From the NCBI GenBank assembly GCA_003971905.1, contig RSEE01000054.1:62001-126000 (forward strand): DNA of 64,000 bases. The letters are read 5' to 3'. The notes beneath the pieces were generated by a model, which worked only from the letters and a program-made list of their open reading frames with translations, was not told the origin of the DNA and did not search any database. A program made the translations under genes and the position numbers. Position 1 is the stretch's first letter, and every line of letters begins with the position of its first letter. Positions 23,373-35,200 of this stretch are shown here, in pieces. Origin of the DNA: Moniliella sp. 'wahieum' (lineage: Eukaryota; Basidiomycota; Moniliellomycetes; Moniliellales; Moniliellaceae).

Positions 23373-24148
23373 GGCGGAGGAGGTGGGGGGGGGGATAGGT
23401 TAGAAGGACACTGCGGAAGCCAGGCCAAGTCAAGCCAAGCCAAGCCAATTAGCTAGCCGACCGGGGAAAATAGAATTCTTCCGGAGGGGCAGCCGGGAGG
23501 ATGCTCGATGCCAACCCAACGGCCAAACGGAGGAACCCTAGCGCGCGCCGGGACGGTGACATAAGCAAACTGGGAAAGGACAAGAAGGGCGGGGAGTTAG
23601 GGTTGGGCAGGTTAGCACCTGAGAGAGCGGCGCGATGGACAGCATGAGCGTTCAAGTGGGCGTTGGATGTGCTGCGCTGGGGTGCGCTGCACGGCGGCAG
23701 CCGGCGGCGGGCAGAGGCGCCGTGGGGCGTGGGGGCTGCCGGCACGGTTTGAAGCACGCCGCGAACACGCACGGCGCCAGTGTGGGCGCCGGTGTGCCCC
23801 GAGGCAGTGCGCAGTGCCCGAGGCGGCGCGGTGCCCGCCGGTGCTGGGCGCTGGCGGCTGTCCGAGACAGACATCCCCGCCGGCGTGGCCGAGCTCGGGG
23901 GCGGCGGGGCGGCGAGGTGGCGGCGAGGCAGCTGCGCCGGCAGCGCACATGGCATGCATAATGCAGAATGGCAAGGCAGGCACTGCAGAGCACCAGCTAC
24001 AGCACGTTCCTGGCTGCCTGCCTGGCTGCCGTCTGCCTCCTGGCTCGAGCACAGCACACACACTACTCAGCGCGCTCCCAGCCCCACCAGCTCCCCGCCC
24101 CCTTTCTGCTCTTCCTCTCCCCCACCCTCCCCTCCCCACCGCCCCGCC
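23373..24148. other. Divergent promoter region between IPP1 and PDB1
   Basis: Very GC-rich in the middle; long overlapping open frames on both strands reflect composition. No other gene recognised. Confidence 0.5.
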
Positions 24149-25382
24149 ATGGTCTTTGCCTCTGTGCTCCGTGCTGCCCCGCGTGCTGCCTGCGTGGCCA
24201 CACGCTCTGCGCCGCGCGCAGCTGCCTCTGCTGCCTCTCCCTCCCCTCGCCCGCGAGGCCACCCGCCTCACCGCCCTCGTCACCCCCCAGCAGCTCCGCA
24301 ACGCCTCTGGCAGCGGCGATGCCCCCAAGGAGCTCACCGTGCGCGATGCCCTCAACAGCGCCATGGAGGAGGAGATGCTGCGCGACGAAAAGGTGTTTAT
24401 CCTCGGCGAGGAGGTGGCCGAATACAATGGCGCCTACAAGGTCACCCGTGGTCTGTTGGACAAGTTTGGGCCCAAGCGGGTCATCGACTCGCCCATCACC
24501 GAGGCCGGCTTTAGCGGTTTGGTCGTGGGTGCGGCCTTGTCGGGCCTCAAGCCGATTTGCGAGTTTATGACCTTCAAGTGAGTCCTGTGTCCAGCGTGCA
24601 CGCGCCCGAGCGAACCGAAACTGACTCGAGCCGGTGCGGTAGCTTTGCCATGCAGGGCATTGACGATCATCAACTCGGGTGCCAAGGTCCACTACATGAG
24701 TGGTGGCGTGGCTACCTGCCCAATTGTTTTCCGTGGCCCCAATGGCGCGGCGGCCGGTGTGGCTGCCCAGCACTCGCAGGACTACTCGAGCTGGTACGGC
24801 CAGATCCCGGGTCTCAAGGTCCTTTCGCCCTATGACGCGGAGGATGCACGTGGCCTCCTCAAGGCCGCCGTGCGCGACCCCAACCCGGTCGTGTTCCTTG
24901 AAAATGAGATCCTGTATGGTCATTCCTTCCCTGTTACGCCAGAGATCTGTCGGACGACTTTGTGCTGCCCATTGGCAAGGCTAAGATCATGCGCCCCGGT
25001 AAGGATGTCACCTTGTCACCCACACCATCAACGTCGGCCACGCGCTTGAGGCCGCTGAGCAGCTCAAGAAGGAGGAGGCATTGAGGCTGAGGTGATCAAC
25101 CTGCGTTCCATCCGCCCCTTGGACATTGACACGATTATTGCGTCGATTAAGAAGACCAACCACCTGGTCACGATCGAGTCTGGCTTCCCTGCGTTTGGGG
25201 TGGGCTCGGAGATCTGCGCCCAGATCATGGAGAGCGAGGGCTTTGACTACCTCGACGCGCCTGTGGAGCGTGTGACGGGTGCCGATGTGCCCACGCCCTA
25301 CGCCATCAACCTCGAGGCTGCTGCTTTCCCCTCGACCGATTCGGTCGTCACGGCTGCCCGGCACGTTTTGTACCGCGCCTAA
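24149..25382 (+). CDS. PDB1: Pyruvate dehydrogenase E1 beta subunit
   Basis: Mitochondrial matrix enzyme subunit; with E1 alpha it decarboxylates pyruvate using thiamine diphosphate. The start [20 protein letters not shown] is a clear Arg/Ala-rich targeting peptide. The mature part shows [60 protein letters not shown], then an intron at 24578-24642, [40 protein letters not shown], and the C-terminal [20 protein letters not shown] and [20 protein letters not shown]. It ends ARHVLYRA at 25382. About four frame changes occur: in the presequence, after the intron, near 24.95 kb and near 25.08 kb. The family call is firm. Confidence 0.93.
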
Positions 25383-25488
25383 GTAGCCCTTTCTTCTGAT
25401 GCTTCTAGCTTCATTTGCTCTCGTTGTTATCACGAACAAATAGTACCCCTATCCTTGGCGATCCTTTGTCGGAAGTGGTCAAATAGTA

Positions 25489-25635
25489 CTAGGAAACCCC
25501 CTTTGCTCCACGCAGGCCAGTGCGAGCAAGTACCGCCGACTCTCCATTGGTAAAAACCTCGAGGGCATAGGAACGAATGACTCTCATGCGACGCTTGATG
25601 GATTTGATGTCATCGACTACCTCGGTCAAACTCAT
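25489..25635 (-). CDS. Small possible exon or ORF
   Basis: Forty-eight codons beginning MSLTEVVDDIKSIKRRMRVI and ending with a TAG. Helical, basic composition looks coding. An AG directly upstream of the ATG would allow it to be a terminal exon of a longer minus-strand gene, but no upstream exon was found. Not recognised. Confidence 0.25.
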   Translation of the reverse strand: MSLTEVVDDIKSIKRRMRVIRSYALEVFTNGESAVLARTGLRGAKGVS

Positions 25636-25868
25636 CCTCCAGAGGTGAAATGAGCGGGTTATGAGGCCGTCTACTTAGAAGCAAAAGGATCCCATGCCTA
25701 CTGATCCGGCCGGTCGGGCCGGCGGGTGGCTGCGTGAATACGGATCTCACTTCCCCAGCAGCCCTGTACGCATCTACCTTGAGCCTGCATCGGACCTATT
25801 TCTGCCTTTGATGTCCCGCCTGTACGTGGAATGCAACCAAACATGAATTGTCCTGGCCTCGCAGCCGG

Positions 25869-27620
25869 TCACAGCCAGTCGTCATCCGATTCGTCCATAT
25901 CAGCATCGGCAATCTCGTTGGCCAACTCTCTCTCGCGCTCGCGCGCCGAGGCTGCCTTGGCCAACTCGGCCTTGTGGTGGTTGAGAGGGTAGCGCATCGC
26001 TTTGAGCGACTCGTTGTGCAACTGGAGCGTAAAGGCAATTCGTTGGTTGAATTGGACTTGGGGCTCGGATGTGGTATAAATGTCGACTTTTTCCCTCGAT
26101 TCCATATACCCTTCCTCATGGTGCACTTTGGCCTCAATCACGCCATCGCGGATCGCCTTGGCGATAATGTACTCGGCATCCTCCTCGCTTTCCAGAGCCA
26201 ACTTGCGCGTCACGTCCTTCAGCGAAATCTGGCTGTACGCCAAGGAAATCATGCGGATGCCTGTCTTGATGACATTGTGCCGCAGGCGAATGATGAGGGA
26301 CAATGTTTGTGTCCGCTTTGAACAGCGATTCGTACCGTGACAAGGCTGCTTGGAAAACGGAGAGATCGCCAATCCGTACCGCTTGCACAATCTCCAGGTA
26401 GGGAGCGAGCGGCTTCTTGAGTGCGTCGATACGGAAGATGGCGGTCGGGAATATCGCCCATCAAGAGTTCAACAACGACAAAAAGTTTGTACGCCGATTG
26501 AAGGAAGCCGGCGGCACTCTGGTATGCTGGACCCGTGCCAGGCGTGGCACCAGCGGGTGTGACAGCCGGTTGAGGAGCGCGGCGAATCGCACTTTGCAAA
26601 TGCTCATGCGCTTCGGTATAGTTGAGCTGCACCGCACGAATCCGACCAACGTAATACTCAAACCGCGCGATCTGCCCATTGGATACTTGAAGCGCGGGAA
26701 GGGCGCGCGGGATACGAGCTTGTCCGCCTGATCGTACAAGTTGGATTCAACCAAGTAGTAGCGCAGGAGCAAATTGATAATGGTCGCCTGCGTCTCGGCG
26801 TCATGGCGCAGCGACGCAGTGCGATGAGCGTCCAACAAAAAGTCCCTCTCGCCGGCCAAGGCGGAGCCCTTGTGGAGGTGTTGCTTGATCAGCTCCACCG
26901 CACGGCCAATGTAGTACACGACCTTGGCACGAGCAGGTCCAGCGAGCGCTGGTTCTTGGCCACAATGCCTGCGTACGTCGTTCGGAGCAGCTGCAACGCC
27001 TGTTCGTACTTGCGGTAATCCAAAAGATAAATGGAAACCAAGAGACTAAAGTATGCCTCCAGTTCCGAAACAGCCTCCGAATCGGAGAGTAGGGCTGCTC
27101 AAAAAAACTGCTTCTTGGCTGCTTCTTTCTTGGCCTTCTCCTTTGCTTTTTCCTTCTCCTTTTCAGCTTCGATCGTCTTGGGCCCCTTCTCGACAGCAGC
27201 GTCATCCGCGGCTTTTTCATCCACTTGCATGGCATCCTTCTCAGCCTCGGGCTCCACACGCTTGTGGACGTATGGCTCAGGAAGCACACTCAGGAACTCG
27301 GCACGAAGGGGGGACTCTGCACAAAAAGACAAGGGTCAGGTTAGTTAGGGAGAGCCTAAGCCATCGGCAGTTCTAGCATACCCTTGGAAATGCCTTCCGA
27401 CACAGCTGTGGCAAGCACGTCGGCCACACATCAATCCGCTTGCGCGTGTAGGGGATGGTCCGGAGGACGCGGGCCGTGAAGCGGGTTCGAGGAGAGTGAC
27501 ACTGCGCTCAATCAGGGCCAGGTTTTGGCGTAGCAGGAAGAGCAGTTCACTCTGCGGCGGCACCTCGGGTGCCTCGGGCGATGCGCTGTCCGCCTTGGGC
27601 TCTTCCTTCTTGTCTGCCAT
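25869..27620 (-). CDS. RPN3: 26S proteasome regulatory subunit Rpn3 (PSMD3)
   Basis: Lid subunit of the 19S regulatory particle. Begins [20 protein letters not shown], then a 65-bp GT-AG intron (27317-27381), a charged Lys/Glu/Ala stretch ([20 protein letters not shown]) and the TPR-like helical body ([59 protein letters not shown]). The C-terminal PCI domain is well kept: [60 protein letters not shown]. The acidic tail [12 protein letters not shown] is typical. About five frame changes in the middle. Lies head-to-tail with gamma-tubulin, 345 bp apart. Confidence 0.92.
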
Positions 27621-27965
27621 GGGGGAGAGAGAGTGGGCGAGGTGGTGGGCGAGGTCCGAGGTAAGCAGCCGGCCTACCCAACTAAGTGCGGCGGGTGTTG
27701 CCTCCTGGGCCCGAACGCGTCACTACGTCAGCGGAACCACATCAGGCTGGCATTCCGCTCCCCGATCACGTGTGGGGTGTGGGTGGCAGGTATGCAGGCT
27801 GTCGGATGCAGAATGGCCACCGGTCACCGGTCACCGACCACGCAATTAGCCCCCAATTGAACCACGCAAACACCAGCCCACCAACACTTCGTATGAATGT
27901 AACAGAACCATCTAATCCTATCTGACGTATCCAAGCCGCGCCCCGAGAAGCCCGGACGACGTCAC

Positions 27966-29526
27966 TCACTTGCTCGTTCCCGCCGCCTTGCCCGAGATGT
28001 ACTCAGGGCGCTCGGCATCCCGGTACTCTTGTATCACTTCCTCCACCGTCTCATGTGCCTCGTCAAACTGGGCAATGTCAAAGCCAGGCTCCTTCTTGTA
28101 GTTGTCGAGGAACGCATTCCGCTTGTACAGCAAGTCAAACTGCTCCAGTACCCTTTAAACGTGCCAGACATGCCCGTGTGGTTCGCCAGCATCAACCCAT
28201 TCACCCGATGGCTCGACGGGACGTAGGGGCTGCGCTTGGCCAGCGCAACCTGCACCGACGCAGGTGCCCACGGGATGAAGCAAGTCGAATGTTTCTCCCG
28301 GATGCGAAGCAAACTCTTGTGCACCTCGCGTGGGTCCACATCGCCTTGGACGATATCCATAATCGACATGTAGCAGGCCGACTTGCTGGCACCCTGCATG
28401 CTTACCATCCGGTTCTTTGGCTGCAATAGCCGTTGCATCACGTCCAGCACGGTTGTCTTGGCCATGGGTTTGCCGCGGTCCACCGTGTCGGCAGTAAAGG
28501 GTGTGTAAGCCGTCATCAAAAAATGGCACCTTGGCGTAGGAATCAAGGAGGCCATCATTCCCACCTATATTAGAACGAGTCTCATCAGTCACCAGTTACG
28601 ATCTTTCCACCAAAGTTGCAATTAGGGAGAACGTACAAGCTGGTTGTTCATGTAGCTTGGGTATCGCAAAGTCAAAGTCGCAGCGCTCATCACCGTGCTG
28701 ATCATCTGATTCATTTGACTAAAAGGACCAACGTCAGTACGAGGGAGGCGGTAAAGTAATAGATTAGAAAACACGCACTTGACACTAGGTTGATGGAGGT
28801 GAAGGCGATCAGTTGCGATGCGACCAAGTGACCCGTTGTCCAGCACGACAACAGCATCGGCATTGTCGACCAGGCGTTTCATAGTCAAGATCGCATTGTA
28901 AGGCTGAACCACAACATCCGAGTTTCCGACATGTTGGGGAAGACAGTAGGTTTGGATCAATGCCTTTGGGTATGCATCGTTCAGGGCTTCTAGCAGATAG
29001 GACCCCAAGCCTGACCCTGTTCCACCGCAATACTGTGGAGGAGGGTGAAGCCCTACAAGAGGAGAAAACGAGTTAGGACCTAGCAATACAGTTGTAAATG
29101 ATCAATAGTAAGCCCGAACGCACCTCTAGACTATCGCTGCCATCGACCTCACGATCAATCATTTCGGTCAGCCCCTCGGTGATTTTCTGACCTGCAGAGT
29201 ACCCATGAGCCCAGTTGTTGCCAGCACGCCCCCCTCTGGAGAGATGAAGATGTTCTCAGAGTTATAAAAGTTGCGAAACGCACCGCCCGTGACGTTCTGG
29301 ATCACACGCGGCTCGAGGTCGACGAGAATGGCACGCGGCACGTAACGTTCGTCGTCGGCCTGGTAGAAAAGACATCCTTGCGGTCGCCTGCGGTACCCTC
29401 TGTGGCAAATTCGGCCAGAGTACCATCCTGGGTAATGCCATGCTCACGGCAGATCTGCTCCCAGAATGCGGCGCCAACCTGGTTGCCGCATTGGCCGGCC
29501 TGGATGGTGATGAGCTCGCGTGGCAT
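27966..29526 (-). CDS. TUB4: Gamma-tubulin
   Basis: GTP-binding nucleator of microtubules at the spindle pole body. Start [20 protein letters not shown] at 29526 is diagnostic for gamma-tubulin. Seen next: [20 protein letters not shown], the glycine-rich GTP loop ([20 protein letters not shown]), [20 protein letters not shown] across an intron, and C-terminus [20 protein letters not shown] through [17 protein letters not shown] introns fit at 29053-29123, 28719-28778 and 28565-28636. Frame changes occur near 29.37 kb (one T missing from a T run, in gene sense), 29.2 kb and 28.2-28.5 kb. Shares a 311-bp divergent promoter with fibrillarin. Confidence 0.95.
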
Positions 29527-29581
29527 GGTGGGCGTGTGGTGGTTGCTTGTGTTGGTACACGCGCCGCTTAAGCGCCAAGCG

Positions 29582-29592
29582 CTTTTATATAG
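29582..29592 (-). promoter_or_regulatory. TATA-like box upstream of gamma-tubulin
   Basis: CTATATAAAAG read on the minus strand, about 60 nt before the gamma-tubulin ATG, within the shared promoter with fibrillarin. Confidence 0.45.
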
Positions 29593-29837
29593 CCGTGCCC
29601 TGGGCACCGCCTCCCCCCCAGCCGCCCCCCACGCTCTCAGGCCAGAGTCGCAGGGCAACGCGGGGTTGAAATATTGCAATGCTGGGTCTCCTTCACGCGA
29701 ATTCCGCTGTCTGCCGCGGAATCTCACTCACAAAATTTCTTTGCCTCGCTCTTCCTGTCGACTGGACGGGAGGATTTTCCCACCTTCTCTCCCAAGTCTG
29801 ACGCCCCTCGCTCCAATCTCTTTTTTTCCTCTTCAAA

Positions 29838-30843
29838 ATGGCTTTCGGTGACCGTGGACGTGTGGTGGACGTGGTGGATTCCGGGGGGGACGCGGTGGTC
29901 CCCCGGTCGTGGCGGGCGTGGCGGCGGCCGTGGCGCACCCGTGGTCGTGGTACGTTTTGAACCTTTGATTCCCTATTGGTTGTCCGCACCCAGCTCACCC
30001 GCCTGCGTTTGATGTCTGTAGGTGGCTTTGGCGCTGCTCGTGGTGGCGGTCGCGGCGGTGCTCGCGGCGGACGCGGCGCTCCTCGTGGCCGTGGTGCGCC
30101 CCGTGGTGGCGCGCGTGGCGGCAGCAAGGTGATCGTCAAGCCTCATCGTCATGCTGGCGTTTTCATTGCCGAGGGCAAGGAGCACCTGCTTGTCACGAAA
30201 AACATGGCCCCCGGCGATTCGGTGTATGGTGAGAAGCGCATCTCTGTCGATGTGGTCCAGGACGACGGTGTGCCGGTGCCAAGGTGGAGTACCGCGTGTG
30301 GAACCCGTTCCGTTCGAAGCTCGCGGCCGGTATCCTGGGTGGGTTGGACCACATTCACATTCAACCCGGTGCCAAGGTGCTGTACCTGGGTGCTGCCTCT
30401 GGCACGTCCGTGTCGCATGTGGCGGATGTGGTTGGCCCGACGGGTGTGGTGTACGCTGTTGAGTTTTCGCACCGAAGCGGGCGTGACTTGATCAACATGG
30501 CCAAGAAGCGGACCAACGTGATCCCCATCATTGAGGACGCTCGTCACCCTCAAAAATACCGCATGCTGGTCGACACGGTGGACGTCATCTTTGCCGATGT
30601 GGCCCAGCCGGACCAAGCTCGTATTGTTGCGCTCAATGCGCACTACTTCCTCAAGGACCAGGGCCATGTCGTTATCTCGATCAAGGCGTCCTGCATCGAC
30701 TCGACGGCGCCTGCCGAGGCGGTGTTCGCATCGGAAGTCAAGAAGCTGCAGGGCGAGATGTTCCGTCCGCGTGAGCAATTGACGCTCGAGCCTTACGAGC
30801 GGGACCACGCTATGCTGGGGCGCAGTACCAGCGCCATGCCTAA
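29838..30843 (+). CDS. NOP1: Fibrillarin (Nop1), snoRNP 2'-O-methyltransferase
   Basis: Catalytic subunit of box C/D snoRNPs in the nucleolus; also methylates a histone H2A glutamine. The Arg/Gly-rich (GAR) N-terminus spans exon 1 and the start of exon 2 ([20 protein letters not shown]), split by a 72-bp intron at 29950-30021. The methyltransferase fold follows: [20 protein letters not shown], the SAM-binding [40 protein letters not shown], and [20 protein letters not shown]. Frame changes occur in the GAR part and near 30.28 kb. A third near 30.82 kb decides the end: the family-like tail AQYQRHA stops at 30843, whereas the uncorrected frame runs to 30856. Confidence 0.94.
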
Positions 30844-30856
30844 GCTGGATCCCTGA

Positions 30857-32298
30857 TTCCTCGCTGATTCTCGCGCATCTCGCCCCAAAATCTGGGGGCA
30901 CGCTTGCCCCACGTCTTGTACACTAGCCCCCATGGGAGGATTGCATTCGTGGTTCCCGTCCTGAACCCTCCTCTCATACACATCTTGATCAACAAACTAT
31001 ATGGCCTATGTCCTCTCTTTTCTTTCCGAGTCGGCCTCTTTTCGAACGCTGGATAGGGACAGCACAATGGATAGCAATGCGTGGCACTGCCGCTTGGCAG
31101 ACGTCGTCCAGCCTGACTCGAAACCTAACCTGAGCAAACCGTTGAGCAAACGCACGGTTAGCTTTTGAGCAAGGCGTAGGAAAATAGCCGCAGTAGGTCA
31201 GGTGGCGACCCTGGCGACACACAGTAATCTCCATCTCTATTAGTACTGCAACCATATCACTGACGGAACAACGAGATGAAACGCTGTGCCTAGTAAACCT
31301 ACCCCTTCATCTGGCGTGTATTGCTCCTTACACACGACCCCGTTTATAGGGAAGCAGGGGAATCGCCAGAAGATCAGGACCTTGTGGTGCCCGCCACATC
31401 CGTTCCCATACAACCGCCGAAGATAGCGCGTGTGGATATGAAAGTCAACGCGATAAACACATCCGAGCGATGACACCTTTTCGTCAATCCGATACGCGGC
31501 CCTCACCTTCTGCCTCAGCCCCGAGTTGCACAGCGCAGTGTGGTCCACCTCCATTCCTGATCCTCCGATTGTTCCAGGTCCCATCACTCGGTAGTCAGTA
31601 CGCTTTGCCTATGGCACTCACTGACCAGGTTGGCAGAACCAGCGTGGGGCGGCTACCTTTTGGTTTCTCCCCCCATCTAAGTCAACTGTGCCGTAGCGGT
31701 GAACCAAGGTGCCAAACACCCATCAGGGCCAACTGCCAGGGTTGTGCGAGTCGGAGGCAACCTCATCTATCCTCTCCAGGCCGGTTCACGCGTGCTCACG
31801 AATGGCCTTTCGGGCGGCAACCGCGCCCCGATGCAGGCTGGGGTTGTGGTGACTAGCAAGCTACTACGCTACCACTCGCTACCACGCTACCACGCCATGA
31901 GAACCGTGCCCTCCCCCCGGGCCAGGACGCGCGAGCAAGTTATGGGGTCGTGAAGCAACATCACTAGATCAGAGTAGCGCAGGCACGGTAGGACCCAGGG
32001 CACGGAGCCAGGGCCGCAAAAGCACGAGTAGAGGGCCGCGCGGCGCGGGACAGAGGGAATCCGCGAGCCTCGACCCCCGTCCCTGGCACGAGAACGTAGC
32101 CCAACAATCAAACAGACAAACAAAACCTGGTGGCAAGGCGTGCGTGTGCGTGTGCAGGCCCAACCCAGCCAGCCAGCCAAAAGGAATACGAACACGAGTA
32201 CGAACACGAACACGAACCCATCCGCCCAGGGTAGGAGGGTGGAAGGGGCAGGGGCAGGGGCAGAGCAGGGCAGTAGTAGAGCGGGGGGGTAAGGGGGA
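30857..32298. other. Unassigned region
   Basis: One Cys-rich minus-strand open frame (31240-31587, 115 codons) has a protein-like composition but no recognised motif. From 32.1 to 32.3 kb hexanucleotide repeats with CGAACA and GGGGCA units appear. Nothing else supported. Confidence 0.35.
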
Positions 32299-35200
32299 TT
32301 AGGCAAACAACAATGACAAATAATCCTGCTCGCGGGCTCGGTTCGCTTGTCTTGTCTCTCGTTCTCGTTTTCGTTCTCGTTTTCGTGCTCGTTCGCCGAG
32401 GGAGGACAGGCGAGACGAAAGAGGGAGGGACAAGGAGCTTGGGCACTCAGGGCGTCCATTCCTGCTTGAGTCTCGAAGGGACAAAGCGGAGCGAGGCAAA
32501 CCGCCAACGATCGAGGCTAGTACGTTGCTCCGCGCCGGCGGTGTAAATGGCCGGCACGCCGCGGGGCCTTGTTCCGGCGGAGGCGGCGGGTGCGGAGGCA
32601 AGTGGTGCGACGAGGGCAGGGGGCGGACGAGGCGAACGCGCACGTTCTTTGCCCACCGCGGTTTGAGCGGCGCAGTAATCTTGTTGTTCCGGATCATCTC
32701 CAGCTCCAACGAGAGCATGTAGAGGTGCTTGCCATTGGCCAACAGACGCGGGCGCATCGTACGCGCGCCCGCACCTGCGCCCGCACCCGCACCCGTACGC
32801 GCACCCGTACGCACACTGGCTCCGCCCGACCCAGCACCCCCCGCAGCAGGTTCTCGCTCTACTTCCGTCTTGGAGTTGCGCCGCGTCGGAGGCGGCGAGG
32901 CCGTGCCCGAGCGAAGCGAACGTGACCGCCGCACCCGTCTCGGCGCCTCGTCGGCGGCGGGGCCGTCGACGCTGGCTCAACCATACTCGTCGGACGGCGG
33001 CGCATGCCCTTGGATCGTCGGCGACCCGTCTCGACCGCCGCAACGTCGGATCGTCGACGGCGCGGGAAAAGGTCACAAGTAGATTCCAGGCGGCCCTCTC
33101 GCTCCTCTCCTTCCTGCTTCTCCTTCCCCTCCCCCTCCCCTTCCTCGCCCTGCTGGGTGTGGGGCAGGGTGAGGACTGGCGGCGGGTAGGAGGACAGTGT
33201 CGATCGCGCTGTGTAAGACGGCGCGAAGGTCGTTGGTGCCCAAGCGCAGAAGAAGAAGCGGACAGATCCGAGGCCAGGCTCACCAGCCCACGCGACCGAC
33301 TGTGGGTCGAACGTACCCGGTCGGCCGAAGGGGTGCGAGAGCGCGAGCGGCCACGTACCGGCTCGTCCTCCAGCGCAGTGCTACGACTGGACCGCACCTC
33401 CACGCCCACGCCCACGCCCACGCCCACGCCCACCCACGCTCCCACTCGCTTCCTCCTCGTCGGGATCGGGAGGAGAGAGAACAAGGTTTCTTCCAGCGCC
33501 AGCGCCAACGCTTCCGGGTCCAGCACATGAGTTGGATCGGCCTCCTCGGCTGGCGGCGCCGGGACCGGGCGATGGAGTCGCTTGTCTTCCGCCTCCTCCT
33601 CGGGGACCTCGCCCGAATGCAGCCGGTACGTCTCGAGGACACCATAGAGGAGAGCTCCACGTCCGGGTCTACCGGTTCCCCTAACCCCGCCACATAGGCC
33701 GACGCTGACGCATCCGCTTCCCAGGGCGTCATCACGCCCGCCCCTTGGAACTGCCAGCCGGAGCGGCCTGAGCCGCTTCGCCTGGGCCGGTCCTGACGCT
33801 CCCAGTCCCATTCCAACTCCATGGCGGGGAGGCCGAGCGTGCGACGCCTGAGGCGTGCGCATCCTTTTCCGCCACAACGGGCGCGGCGGGCAAGCCGATC
33901 GGGCAGGCGGAGTAAAATAATTGGGCAAGCGGGAAAATTGGCGCAGCGAAGCGGCCAACAGCCCGCCTCGTCGTCGCGGCGGTCGATCGACGGGGACGAC
34001 CGAGGGTGCAGAGGTAACCAATACACTGTCCGTTCCGTCGCTGGCCTCTGGCAGAGCAGGTGGGAGCGGCACGTCCCCGTCCAATCCTGATTCCGATCCC
34101 GATCCCGATCCCGATCCCGATCCCAGCCTCTCCTCGGGGATCCGTGGGCTGAGAGATGGCGTCACCGTGTCGGCATCGGAACTGGTCGAGGTGCGTCGGC
34201 TTCCTTGCAGGGTGGCGTGGAAGTTGGAAAGACGGGCGGCAAACCATTCATCGGGGGGCGTGGAGGGGCTGGTGGCTCGCGAGGCGTGAGCGCCAAAGGG
34301 ACGGTAGGGTTGGTTAAACCCATGTTGCAACGGGTCGTCCGACGCCTCAATCCGAATTCGCATTGGTGCCCGTGCCGTACCGAGCTCAGGGCGAGGGGGA
34401 GAAACGGGATCGGTGGGAGTGGGCGTGGGCGTGGTTTGGTCAAGCGAATCAGAGTCGAGCAGCTCATCCCAAGACAGTGTCACGTCCTCTGGGACCATAT
34501 CGGGTGGGGAGCTCGGGCAGGAGCGTCGGCCCGGGATGGCCGGCTGGATGGGCCCAAGAGAACTGCCAAGGAAGGGGAGCGAGAGGCACGGGCTTGGGCT
34601 GAGAGCGTGCCCTGGGAGGCAAGACGGGGATGGCGCGCTCAGTCGGGCAGGGGCGAGGGAGCTCGTCGGCGGTGCTGATCAGCCTCAAGCGCAGCCAGGG
34701 CATGCACGCGTGCCCCTAGTCCCGAGCTGGAAGCATCAGAGCGCTGTACCAAGCCACGAACGTGTTGCGACAGCGTCGACCCTTGCCTGTTCTCCTCGTC
34801 CAAGGAGGGTTGCAACGCTTGGACCCTTGCCAGACGAGAGTGAGGGGAAGACGGATGCACATTCTCCGTCATAGCATTCAACGTAGCACTCGCAACAGCG
34901 AGGGATACGGCCGCCCTAGGTGCGGCGGTAGCGGATAGCCGCATCCGCGCCGGAGGCGAGAGAGAAAGAGACTGTGCCGGAGAGGAACGGGCGGAGCGGC
35001 AGGAAGAGGTCGACAGGGGACTGGTACTTGTTTGGGGCAATGAAGTGTCGCCTGGCCTGTCTCGCCCTTGGCTAGGGCTTGTGCTCATCGTCTCGATGGA
35101 GCTGAGAGAGGAGCCAGACGACGACAAGGAGGCGGGCAACCCTCCAGTAGAAGGCAGGGGTGGGGGGACGGCGGGCGAGCAGGCGTGCAGGGCCGGTGGT

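Noticed and set aside
23612-24427. Long minus-strand frame of 271 codons opposite PDB1
   Set aside because: It lies over the conserved PDB1 reading frame and the GC-rich promoter; composition shadow.
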